Assembly (NCBI GenBank): GCA_020809705.1
Contig: CP085831.1
Coordinates: 1,736,001-1,800,000, forward strand
Direction of reading: 5' to 3'
Length of the DNA stretch: 64,000 nt
Source of the DNA: Calonectria ilicicola
Taxonomy: Eukaryota; Ascomycota; Sordariomycetes; Hypocreales; Nectriaceae
The translations under genes were made by a program, and so were the position numbers. Positions 34,257 to 44,970 of this stretch are shown here, in pieces (within the stretch, counting starts at the first letter, position 1; every line of letters begins with the position of its first letter). Under the pieces are notes generated by a model. The model saw nothing but the letters and a program-made list of their open reading frames with translations, had not been told where the DNA came from and did not search any database.

Positions 34257-36681
34257 ATGCCCATGATGGAACCGACTCCCTCTCTCAATCAGGCGACGCT
34301 CCTGAATCCCGCCAGTGAGCCATGGATGCAGCACCATGAGCGACCGAGAAGTAATATTCGCCGCATTCGTCAAGCCTGTACCAATTGCCGGTGAGTTCTC
34401 TCCGTTTCATCATGCGATGCCTTCAACTGAACCTCCCTGGATATGCAGACACCGCAAAACTAAGTGCTCAGGTGAGCGCCCGAGATGCATCAACTGTCGG
34501 CGCGAAGACCGCGTGTGTCAATACAAGCCCTTCTCTGCCACCTTGGCAGCTTCCAGCCGTCGCCAGTCACGCACAGTCTTGGCCGCACCACCATCAAAAC
34601 CCACCATTGTTAATGTGAGAATATTCATCATTATTGCCTCCAGGTGCATATATCTAACGTCTACAAGCCGGAACTATTGAAAAGAATCAATTTAATAGAA
34701 TCTCAGCTCGCCCGCTTGAGTAGCCAAGGCCAGGGCGCGACAAGTCCCAGGTTGGAATCCAATTCTCCGTTTGTCCGGCCCAGCATTTTTAACATAGAAC
34801 ATTCACCAGCCAAGTTGAATATGATCCCCAGTTATTCTCACAAGATGTCTCTCTGGCTCAAGAATTCCAGGAGGTACCGGTACCTGCCTCTCCGCCATCG
34901 AGACGTCGCTTCTCGCCATCACTGTCGCAGAATTCGGATTCCGAGTCTCCCAGTATATCGTACGTATTAGAGAAATACGCCCTACACCTCTCTATTCATT
35001 GTAACTAATACTTTTTCTTTCATAGCCGCTTTACCACACTTCCACCCCATTCTGTCATGCAATACCTCGTCGACGTTTACTTCCTCCATTCGCATAACCA
35101 GCCATACTCGTATTTCCACGAAGAAAGCTTTCGAGAGAGGCTGGCGTACGGTCTGTTGCCCAAGTGCCTAGTTTTTGCAGTTCTCGCATCGGCCCTTCGA
35201 TTTTCAAACACCGAATATTTCAAAGGTTCTGTCTACGAAGCCACTGAATCATATGCTCGGGAGGCATGGCTCTCTGTCCTCAATGATCATTTGACGGTTG
35301 AGAACTGTCCAAATCTGCATGTAGCTCAGACCACAAATATGCTTGCCATCATAGATTTTACAGGTAAGCAAATGACTAGAAAGCGTCTTTGAGCCTTTCT
35401 AATTATTTATCCAAAGCTGGTCGAACGAGTTCCGGATGGCTCAAGATCGGCCTCGCGGTTCGCATCGCGCAAGACTTGCAGCTCATGACGGAACCAAAGG
35501 ATACGCTACCCATAATAGAACAAGAGGAACGCCGACGGGCCTTTTGGTCTATATATCTGCTAGACAAGCTTGTCTCATGCGGGCAGCGACGTCCAACCGC
35601 TATATCTGATAATGACTGTCAGGTGAATCTACCTTGCGACCAAGAGACATTCCGAAACGGCTCTGTTGGCAAGAAAACAAGTCTAAGTCAGCTTCTGAAC
35701 TGGAATGTTGACTCTAAGGATGTTGCTGGAACCTTTGCTCTGACCATCCTTGCTTCCTCTGCACTGGGTCGGTGTGCTCATTATGCCCTGCATGAATATG
35801 AGACAGACGATGTCTTCCCTTGGGATTCAAAGTCCACTTATACCTCTCTGAACTCAAGTTTGCTTTTGGTTGAACACCATCTGCAATCAGAAAGTGGGCC
35901 AGCCGAAGAACTTGTACAACGGTATAAAAGGCCTGATGGATCAGTCGATCATCAAGACATTTCACATATCATCTTTGCACGCACTCTCTTTCATCTCTCC
36001 TACTGTCTTCTCAATCACCCCTTCCTCCTCCAGGTGCGCCTGCGAAGATTGAATTGTAAGATACCTTCTACATTTTGGGAGGTGAGTCAACAAGCCAGCC
36101 GTTACCATGCTCTAAAGCTTGTCCAGCTTTTGGACGCGGCGGCAGCTGCTGGGTGCCACGTACAGTCCTCTTTCTACGTCTACTCGATATGTGTAGCTGG
36201 GAGTATTTTGTTCATGACAATTCATGTACAGGAGGAACCAGGTCCCGAATTACTTAAAGGTGGTCAACAGGCCCTCCAGATCCTGGATAGAATGGGGCAA
36301 GCTTGGACCCATGCCGCGAAGATGGTACGTATGAGCGATCTAATCCTAGCATTTTAGCTGTAATGTAGACAGTGTGACTAACACCCCGCCTCTCAACAGC
36401 ACATCCAGCTTTTATTATTTGACGCACAGTGCCACGAACTTCTAAAGATTTTAGATCCCCAAATAGGAACTGAAGTTGACCGGAGCCTGGACGCGATCCT
36501 TTGGTCAATGGTCAACTATCACACCATGTGTAACAGCTCCCCTTCAGCGGAGACGCTATTGGGATCCTTCATATCTAATGATGCTTCGGGTCTTGATTCA
36601 ATGGATTTTAATCTTGATTTTGGTTCTGATCCAACATTTTCATTAGCTTTAGGCTCCGAGATTGAGGGGGGAGGATCATAA
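34257..36681 (+). CDS. Zn2Cys6 transcription factor with fungal-specific regulatory domain
   Basis: Seven exons: 34257-34390, 34449-34614, 34644-34750, 34798-34959, 35026-35363, 35417-36324 and 36400-36681 (698 aa). The zinc cluster is CTNCRHRKTKCSGERPRCINC with the last Cys in VCQY (about residues 40-68). It is preceded by a basic stretch (RPRSNIRRIRQ) and followed by a short coiled-coil linker (ELLKRINLIESQLARL). The middle homology region contains FRERLAYG, ARTSSGWLKIGLAVRIAQDLQL, EERRRAFWSIYLLDKLVSCGQRRP and FHLSYCLLNHPFLL, the landmarks of the Fungal_trans domain. The tail is acidic. Intron 3 (34751-34797, donor GTTGGA) is weak but needed to keep frame. As the neighbour of ALDH, ADH and Ldi-like genes it is a candidate pathway regulator. 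Confidence 0.87.
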
Positions 36682-37080
36682 CCATATTAATTATTGCAAA
36701 GCGTGTGTATTCATGTTGTCGAAAGTCTTTAATGAAAGCAGGTTCAAGTTGAGTTAGTGAAATTGCAAAGGCAAGGGATGAATTTGAAATAAATAGAAAA
36801 TATGAGCAACAAGAAATAAGTACAAGACCTTTGATATCTAATTAAGCGCAATAATAAATGTGTACGCTGCAAACAGGCCTGGATGGATCCCAGCCTCATT
36901 GCCTGCCATACGTGATGAAATTAGAGTAGTCCCCACCTAGGCGTGAGACAGCTTGGTGGAAAGAATGTTAGAAAGCTGCCATGGCTCATGACATGAATGA
37001 ATTTGTTTCTTATCCGGATATTAGTTACCCGCCACAGTCTACCCCAACTTTTGCGCCCGCAGCCCCAATCTTCAAACCTT

Positions 37081-37104
37081 CGGACCGCTATCCGCATCGG
37101 ACCG
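37081..37104 (+). promoter_or_regulatory. two CGGACCG motifs
   Basis: Direct copies at 37081-37087 and 37098-37104, 17 bp apart start to start, lie between the regulator and the ALDH gene. Factor binding is inferred from the repeated occurrence in this block only. Confidence 0.35.
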
Positions 37105-37941
37105 GCCGGAGGCTATATTGATGCCTCAGGCCAGAAGTAGCGCCCTTATGTAATCATTCTTTGTCCTGCCCAAATCGTCTTATTTTAAGCTGTGTATGGG
37201 CAAGAACTCGACGGAGAAACTTATTAGTAGTCAGGATAAAGAATTATAAGATGGTACGAGAAGATATTGTCCAATTCTAGAACCATAAGAGCATAATTGA
37301 GTCATAAGTTGTACGTAAGAGAACGAATGTAACAAACCAAAACATATCCATAACCAGGCCAACTGGCTCTCTTTATATAACCATCAAACGCAGCAGCACA
37401 TTACCCCGCACTTACTGTGTCCCTTAGAATGATCTGGTGTTGACTGATATTGGAGAATTGGTCCGAGAGGGGATGAACGATCTCCAACTACACGAAAGTT
37501 ACCATGTGACGAGTTGTCTCGTCAACTACCCTGTAGCCTTCATGTTTTCATATCATATTCCTTTCGGACACCATGAAGATAAATGAATGCGTGAGATATG
37601 ATATTCTCCTATGTGATTCCAACGAATTTGTAGTCGGTAGGCCGTTTTCAACAACGACGAAAGTGTTCAACGCATGAGGTTTAGTGCTATTGGGGGAGGG
37701 CTTGGAGCTGAGAAACCCAGTTGGAGACTGAATTTCGAGACACGCAGATACAATTAGACATGCCACAATTTGATTCAGTATTGTGACAAGGAAAAGAAAG
37801 GGATAACTAGCCTACGGCATGCTCAACTTCGATTCTGCACGATGTTCCTCTTCGCGTAGAGTTCCACATTCTGCCTTCTAAATTTGGTTACATAAAATAT
37901 GGAAAAACACAGATTCCGAACAAAATCCTCATGGAACGCAT

Positions 37942-38077
37942 CGGTCCTGATTTTAGCCTTCCCTCGAAATATCTTCCCTCTGCTCCGAAACCATCCCCGC
38001 ATTCCACCCTCTTAGCACGGTCCTCCCGGCACGCTAAACCTTGGCATTCCGAACCGCCAACGTACCGTACCGGTCCG
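37942..38077 (-). promoter_or_regulatory. three CGGTCC(T/G) motifs upstream of ALDH
   Basis: Copies at 37942-37948 (CGGTCCT), 38018-38024 (CGGTCCT) and 38071-38077 (CGGTCCG) lie 160-295 bp before the ALDH start codon. That is the usual distance for activator sites in fungal promoters. Confidence 0.45.
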
Positions 38078-38236
38078 ACTTCGAGTATCACAAGCCAGAG
38101 TATCTTACCCCGCCTTTGGACGTCATATAGATGGATCAGATTTCGTGATTTTCTTGGCCTTGCAACAAATTTCATTATCCGATTCTATCCTACATTGCAT
38201 CATAATATCACAAACTCTCATATTGACCCGTTCAAA

Positions 38237-40042
38237 ATGGCACCTGCAGCTGTACCGGTTGATGATGGCCATCACAGTTCTGCCTCGGCTTTAAATTTTG
38301 ATGGCGACTTCATCCAAATTATTGGTGGAAAGAGCTCTCCGACAAAAGAAAGCCGACACGGAATCAATCCTGCCAACTTAGAACCAAAGGCACCCGTCCC
38401 CGTCGCAGAGGAAGCAGATCTCGATCGTGCGGTTGATGCAGCCAAGAAGGCATTTCGCAGTTGGTCCAAGGTTCCATATGAGGAACGACGCAGCGCGGTA
38501 TTGGCTTACGCCGATGCCATGGACAAGCAACGAACACAGTTCCGCGATCTATTGATCTCTGAGCAAGGCAAGCCGGTATGTCCCCACTCCAAGCTCACGA
38601 ATGACTATACAGAGGCAATATTGACCATGTCAGATTCCACAAGCAGATGCCGAGACCGAGGCAGCCATCGAGTGGATGCGAGGTATGGCAGGAATCAGTC
38701 TCCCCGAGGATGTCATTGAAGACAACGAGAAACGCACCGTCATTACTCGGTATACTCCAATCGGAGTAGTCGGAGCAATTATTCCATGGAATTTCCCCCT
38801 TCTCCTGGCCACAGGAAAGATTGCACCAGCCTTGTTGACAGGTAACGTCATCATCGTCAAGCCTTCGTAAGTAAACGTTCTCGTGAACCATTTAAATGAA
38901 TATTAACCCTGAATCGAAGGCCATTTACACCATACTGCGGACTTAAACTCGTCGAATTGGCACAACAGTTCTTCCCACCTGGTGTTGTGCAGTCCTTGAG
39001 TGGAGACGACAGACTCGGACCATGGCTTACGAGTCACCCGGGTATCGACAAGATTAGCTTTACGGGTTCGACAACTACTGGTAAACTGGTTGTTCAGAGT
39101 GCAAGCAAGACCCTCAAGCGTGTAACATTGGAACTGTGAGTTCTTTGACGATTCTGATAAATGGGTTCTAACCCTGCTTGATAGTGGCGGAAACGATCCA
39201 GCAATCGTCTTCCCAGATGTTGACGTCGACAAGGTCGCCGAGAAGGTAAATTCAATAAATTTCTCGATTCTTTTTAATCCGCTAACATCGATAGGTTGCT
39301 TTCTTTGCTTTCTTGAACTCTGGTCAGGTTAGTTGGATATCGTCACCACACCTTGCATCCACGACTTGTAGCTTACCCAAAGACAGATCTGTTTGAACTT
39401 GAAGCGCATCTACGTCCATGAATCTATTTATGAACAGTTCAGAGATGCCTTGGTTAAACACGTGAAATCATACGTGCTTGGAGACGGTTCAAAACAAGGA
39501 ATCAGCCACGGTCCTCTCCAAAACTCTATGCAGTATGAACGTGTCAAGACCTTCTTCAACGACATTGAGAAGCAAGGATGGAAGGTGGCTGTTGGTGGAA
39601 AGATTGAACCATCATCAGGCTATTTCATCTCGCCAACAATCATCGATCGACCTGATGAAAATTCACGAATTGTTGTTGAGGAACCCTTTGGTACGCATTT
39701 TGCTCTCCTCTATCTTTAAGAATTGAAAACTAACATTTTAAATTAGGTCCTATTGTACCACTTTTATCCTGGAAAGATGAAGAGGAAGTTATCGCGAGAG
39801 CTAACAACACTACCATGGGTCTAGGTGCCTCTGTTTGGTCCAATGATGTGAAAAAGGCAGCAAGAATCGCTAAGGAAATCCAAGCTGGAAGTGTGTGGAT
39901 CAATACGCATTTTGACCTCTCCCCTACAGCTCCTTTTGGAGGTCACAAGGAAAGCGGGATCGGAACTGAGTGGGGTGCGAATGGACTGAAGGGCTTTTGC
40001 AACGTGCAAACTCTATTCTTGAACAAGGATATTGTGAGCTGA
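38237..40042 (+). CDS. NAD(P)-dependent aldehyde dehydrogenase
   Basis: Seven exons: 38237-38575, 38634-38866, 38920-39135, 39185-39245, 39295-39327, 39387-39690 and 39747-40042 (493 aa). Motifs are the cofactor-binding [30 protein letters not shown], the general base in LELGGNDP (Glu262) and the catalytic Cys296 in [11 protein letters not shown]. These two residues are 34 apart, as in ALDH2. The [11 protein letters not shown] and [13 protein letters not shown] regions complete the fold. It oxidises an aldehyde to the acid; it resembles the AldA-like branch of the superfamily, whose substrates are poorly known. Exon 5 is only 33 nt. It is tail-to-tail with the alcohol dehydrogenase (445 bp gap), which would supply its aldehyde if both act in one pathway. 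An in-frame upstream extension exists but lacks protein character. Confidence 0.92.
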
Positions 40043-40487
40043 TTTGGTCATGTATTATGTGAAAGGGTATCTGTGAATTAATTTAAAATATCCATGCACT
40101 TTTTGATGTTCCAAAAAAGCCCACCAAAGTGACACGCTCAGATACTATATGTATATCTTTAGCTAGAATATTCTAAAATAATCATTCCACTTTGTTTCGA
40201 TCGCCAGTTAAGTAGCTCATCCCCGGTCAAATTTATCCTTGTTATCTGCATTTCCTGATAGGAATAAATATTTGCTGGGCCGATCTCCAACCATATTCCT
40301 CCAAAACGAACCTATTTGACACGTTTTACATGGCCCAGATTTGCCTTTTTGGGACAAAAGGTACACTAGGATGAATTTTACATATAGAAGAACATAATAA
40401 AGTAGAAACAGACAATATCAGAAGCCTCGTCATCAGAATATGGGAATAGAAAATGTTCAAATTACTATCATAACAAATTTCATTACG
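40043..40487. other. convergent 3' intergenic region
   Basis: AT-rich spacer between the 3' ends of the ALDH and ADH genes. No further feature is seen. Confidence 0.6.
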
Positions 40488-41977
40488 CTACCAAATTAGA
40501 ATAGGCTTAATTGTAACCCCATCTTCCATATCCTTGATCGCTTGTTGATAATCCCTGACCTGATCACCAATAAGTCAGCACCATCTCGACGCCGTCGATC
40601 CAGATTTCTTACCGGGTAAAATTTGATCAACTTTTGAACTGGAAATTTTCCGGACTGATACCATCGGATCATCCGAGGTACATACTGTGCACGCCGGTTA
40701 GAGATGCGGTCATATGGCCAGCAACATGTTGCTCACCTCTTCGGGATAGACGCCCCCTTCCATACTACCGAGAATTTGCTTTCCAGTCTATTTTATAACA
40801 TTAATTATTCAATCATGTTTTTGCAATAGTTTTGCTAATACTTACCACCATATATGGAACAAGCGCCACTTCCAAACCGGCATCCATGGGTGCAACGCCA
40901 AGGAGCACCATTTTTCCTTGGTTGGCGGTGAACTCGAGGCCTTGTTGAATCAAAGGCACCACACCAGTTGCATCGATAGTGATGGTACTTCCAGAACCGT
41001 CGGTCACCTTGCGAACTTGGTCTATCAAAGTCCCAGAGATTGTGGTTGTGTTGATTGTATGTGTTGCACCTAGGCTCTGCGCCAACTCAAGCCGAGAGGG
41101 AACGCGGTCAATAGCAATAATGCGCCTGCAGCCTTGCAACTTTGCCGCCTATCGTACATGTTAGTTTAAGGGTTTAGATTCGGTAGTTGAGCAACGAGTA
41201 TTCGTACCATAATTGCCGAAAGACCCACACCACCCAATCCAATTACTGCCACTTTGTCATTTGGTTTAGCGCTCACTAGCTCTGTTACTGTCCCAGCTCC
41301 TGTCTGTCAAGCCATGTTAGCAATCATCATCAAACGATGGCTCCAATTCCGACAAGACACTCACTTGGATACCACATCCGAGTGGCGCTAGCAATTTGAG
41401 CTCCTCTTCATCCCTTACGAGATCATTGACTTTGACCATCGAGGTCTCTTGGACTCGCGTCAGTCGCGCAAAGCTGGATTGACCAAAAAACGACCCTCCA
41501 ATTTTTTGAGTAGGGTCATTGCTTCCCATGAAACCGCTACTATCGCCAGAAAAGTTCATTTCTGAAAAGTGGTGGCAGTATCCGGGCGCTCCATATTGGC
41601 AATTGTGGCACCGGGTGCAAAATGCAAAAGAGAGGAGGACGGCGTCGCCAGGCCGTACCTTTGTGATTTTGGATCCAACAGCTCTCACATAGCCAGCACC
41701 TATACTATATTAGAATGAAATCATATGTAGCCATATTTTTTTATTTTGTACCTTCATGACCAAGCACTCGTGGATATGGAGGAACCGGAAACCCCGGTGT
41801 TCCGTCTGGTGCGGATCCGCATCCAAGGTCTGTATGGCAAATTCCTGAGGAAACAATCTCAACAATGGCCTCTGTTTCTCTAGGAGCATCTATGGCCACC
41901 TCCTCTAAAATCCATTGTCGTTTTCCATCCACTGGGTGATGGGACACGATGGCTTGGGTATTGCTGAGATGCGTCAT
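40488..41977 (-). CDS. zinc-dependent alcohol dehydrogenase, aryl/benzyl-alcohol type MDR
   Basis: Seven minus-strand exons: 41977-41752, 41699-41365, 41303-41208, 41148-40846, 40787-40737, 40684-40613 and 40559-40488 (384 aa). The catalytic zinc ligands are Cys47 (GICHTD), His74 (GHEG) and Cys184 (PLGCGIQTGAG). The structural zinc cluster is Cys103, 106, 109 and 117 (CTRCHNC...C). The cofactor fold is VIGLGGVGLSAIM, followed by an Asp (AIDRVPSRL), which favours NAD. The PLGCGIQTGAG loop is characteristic of benzyl/aryl-alcohol dehydrogenases, the group that also contains bacterial geraniol dehydrogenase GeoA. It likely converts an allylic or aromatic primary alcohol to its aldehyde. It starts 556 bp from, and divergently to, the Ldi-like gene. 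Confidence 0.92.
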
Positions 41978-42533
41978 GGCTGTTTGAGGCGTGAAGTTTG
42001 AGGCGGGCGGTTTCAATGATAATATTATGGCAATGCAGGGAATTTTGTACCGCGGCTAGAATTCATACATACAGCCAATTGGAGCCGTGACATCAATTTA
42101 TCAAGCAACGTGAGGCTCATCCAGCAGCTAGCAGTGAAACAGCGGTCCGGACAAGGATAGTTCAGGACCGGTGCGGTCCTGGCTTTCCCCGCACGCTATT
42201 CCTGATTCCCCAACTGTACCGGCACGGCAGGGAAACTGAAAGTCAAACCAAACACGTCCAAGCACAGGAAACTTTCGTCGTATAATCAGGGATCGCCACT
42301 AACATCCTCTCCATCATAATGCAACGTAATTGCGGGGAGTGCGGGGACCCCATACATCCCGATCCGCAAGTCCGAGCGGCAAGCAAACGGACCGGTTACG
42401 ATTGACATGTGGACAATGAAGGGCATAAATCTCTGGGGAATTTCATGACAGGAAACGGTCTAATTCAAGCTTCACTCGATAATTTGACACCTGACATACT
42501 CAAACTACTGGAACTTGTTGAGTGGCATTAACC
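41978..42533. promoter_or_regulatory. divergent promoter shared by ADH and Ldi-like gene
   Basis: A 556-bp head-to-head interval. It contains four copies of the (C/A)GGACCG motif: 42143-42149, a perfect inverted pair AGGACCG-GTG-CGGTCCT at 42164-42180, and 42388-42394. The inverted pair has everted CCG...CGG triplets with 3-bp spacing. Joint regulation of both genes is a reasonable inference. Confidence 0.55.
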
Positions 42534-44970
42534 ATGTCCATCACGGTATGAACCAATCGGATCGATTGCAGAGAACACCATTAACAAAAGCCCCCAGCTC
42601 ACGAAGACGATTGAGTTACCTAATGGTTCACGGCCAAGCCTGGCAAATGAACTACCTAGCCACCCAGCTCCAACCAAGGCTAATGGCATCCATACCAACG
42701 GGCATGCTAAGGTAGAAGAGGAACCCAAATCAGAAAATAAAACAGAGTCTGTGGGTGATTTTGGCTTTGGTCCTTGGACTATCGAAGGTAAGCCTGATCA
42801 TACCTCCCGGATAATGACTACCGCGATAAAGGAAGCTGAAGATATTCCCAGATGTTCTCATCCCACCCAGTGCTGGGCGAGGCCTAGTCAAGAAATATCA
42901 CCAGAGACGCACCTTGCTACAATACTTGGCGCTCTCTGGTGGTGGCCTTTGGCTATTCAATCACCTCGAAAACCCCGGGTACCGAGCTGCCGCTTTGGGC
43001 TTTATTTTTCCGGGAGCTGGATTCACAGCCGTTGCAACTTTGAATTCATTCGCAGCCTTTCTCTTGACTCTTGTCTTGATTCCGGTGACTATCTTTATCT
43101 GGTTTGCCATGGGTGGAATCTTCTTCCCCATCGCTGTCTGGGTCGGCTCCAGCATTGCAGCCGGAATGATGGCCCAGGACACTCTCTTTGAGCAGAGCTC
43201 CTGGATCTGGGCTATTTTCTGCTACACTGGTATTGTCTGGTTGATGAACAACGCCAGCTCCCTTAATGCGGCTGGATATTCCAAGGCGCAGGAGCGCAAC
43301 AGATATCTTGTTGATGCTGTGCGTGAGCAGCAGGCAAACGCCGTTCCCAGCCCACCACCCGAGTCTCGCGAATTGTCTTTGGAGACTCTTCGCCACGTTC
43401 AGTTCATGCTGGAACGCGGTCTCAGCCCACACAGCGATTTCAGCTACTTCGATGTCATCGATCAATTCCAGACCGCATCTGTTCGTTATCAGCTCTACGG
43501 AGTGGTTGATGTGTTGAGCTTGTATCAGTGCCATTACACTCCCAACTTCCACGGTTATCTCTCGCGCGCCTCTCAGAACTCCATCGAGAAGAGTCTTCAG
43601 AAGTTCATCATGGGGTATGTGGATTCTTCCAAGGGTTCATGAGCCATACTAACAATCGTTTACAGCTATTGGAAGTGGGAGTCTATTTTTGGAAAGTTCA
43701 AGTTTAGTGACTGGGACCCCATCAAGAAGGACAATATTGTGGGTATATAACGAACGAAAACGTTATCAAAATACTGACGTGAATATTAGATGGTCACTGG
43801 ATACTTGAGCTCTGCTATTGGCTTGTACGAACAGGCTTCGGGTGACCAACGATACCACAAGAAGAATTCACTGGAGTTCATCATTGATGATGGAAAGCAC
43901 TACAAGACCAACTACGAAGGACTGGCAGACGCTCTCAACAACAACATGACGGAGAACCCTTACACTCTTTACCCCTGCGAGCCCAACTGGACCTACTCTC
44001 TGTGCAAGTATGTTGAAAGTGGCATTTTCTTTACAAGATCTACTAATCTAACATTTCTCATAGCTTGATCGGTATGGCTGGACTTATTATTTCTGACAAG
44101 ACACTTGGTCGTGACTGCGGTTACAAGATTCGAAACCGCTTTGAACGTGCCCTTGAGGAAGAATTTACCGAGTGCGATGGCCGTATTCTACCTATCCGAA
44201 GCGAGTTCACTGGCCTCACTGTAAGCAATACCAAGCCCGTAACATCAAACCATGTCTAACACGACACTACCTCTCAGCTTCCCGGTCTCTGTGGTACATT
44301 GACTGACTGCATTAACGCCATGCTCTTGACTGCTTATCTCCCACATCTCGCCCACCGAAACTGGGCCATGATCCGAAAGGAGTTCATTTCCTATGACAAG
44401 AACGGCCAGATTGAAATGAAGGATCTCAAGGGCGCTGACAAGATGAACCCGGGTAACTACAAGGCAACCCAGGGTCCCCTGCGTGCTTTCCTGGCCACTG
44501 CTGCAGCTGAATTTGGTGATGAGAAGATCCGCAAGCAAGCTCTGGATCAGCTGGATAATGTATACTTCCCCGTTGAGGCCACCAAGACCGGAGCTCTCCG
44601 CAACAAGGGACTGTCGGCCACTTCGCAGGTCATTGCTCTGATGGCTCGCCTCGTCAAGCACCAAGATTTGGCAAACGCGACGCTCAACGGACCCCCCAAG
44701 AACGCGCTTGAAGGACCTCTGCTTGAGAAGGCCCCATTCCCCGAGGTCTTGGTCGCCAAGGCCTACAGCAAAGACGGCAAGATGCTTGATCTTGTCTTGT
44801 ACAACGGCAAGGAGGCTGGAAACTTCGAGCTTGGCTTTGAGCGCCTGACTCCTGGCCAGAAGTACACTCTGAGCACTGGAGAATCGATTACGGCCGACCG
44901 TGCCGGAACTGCCACCATCAATGCCAAGATTGACGGTCGCACTCAGATTACCTTGAAGCCTTTTGTTTAA
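42534..44970 (+). CDS. linalool dehydratase/isomerase (Ldi)-like protein with N-terminal membrane domain
   Basis: Seven exons: 42534-42545, 42598-42787, 42852-43614, 43666-43738, 43790-44007, 44064-44220 and 44278-44970 (701 aa). The first coding exon is just MSIT. Residues 1-65 are polar. About 110-200 holds several hydrophobic helices (GFIFPGAGF, FLLTLVLIPVTIFIWFAM, FFPIAVWVGSSIAAGM, IWAIFCYTGIVWLM). From about 240 a helical-barrel region follows with ISF-type repeats: KDNIMVTGYLSSAIGLYEQASGDQRY, YPCEPNWTYSLCN, and GLCGTLTDCINAMLLTAYLPHL. Cys409 and Cys418 are nine apart, the spacing of the catalytic C171/C180 pair of the Castellaniella defragrans enzyme. I identify the domain from these blocks with good but not complete confidence. 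In bacteria it interconverts myrcene, linalool and geraniol. The fungal role is unknown. Confidence 0.75.

Larger units (their letters stand above)
36682..38236. other. intergenic between regulator and ALDH
   Basis: No gene is supported. It carries five copies of the (C/A)GGACCG motif (37081, 37098, 37942, 38018, 38071), the last three within 300 bp of the ALDH start. An open frame extends upstream of the ALDH ATG to 37931, but its composition is not protein-like. Confidence 0.55.

Noticed and set aside
37931..38236. In-frame 102-codon upstream extension of the ALDH
   Set aside because: Proline/serine-rich, leader-like sequence; ALDH homology begins after the ATG at 38237, and the putative regulatory motifs lie within it.
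43046..43552. 168-codon minus-strand frame
   Set aside because: Antisense of the third exon of the Ldi-like gene; no motif.
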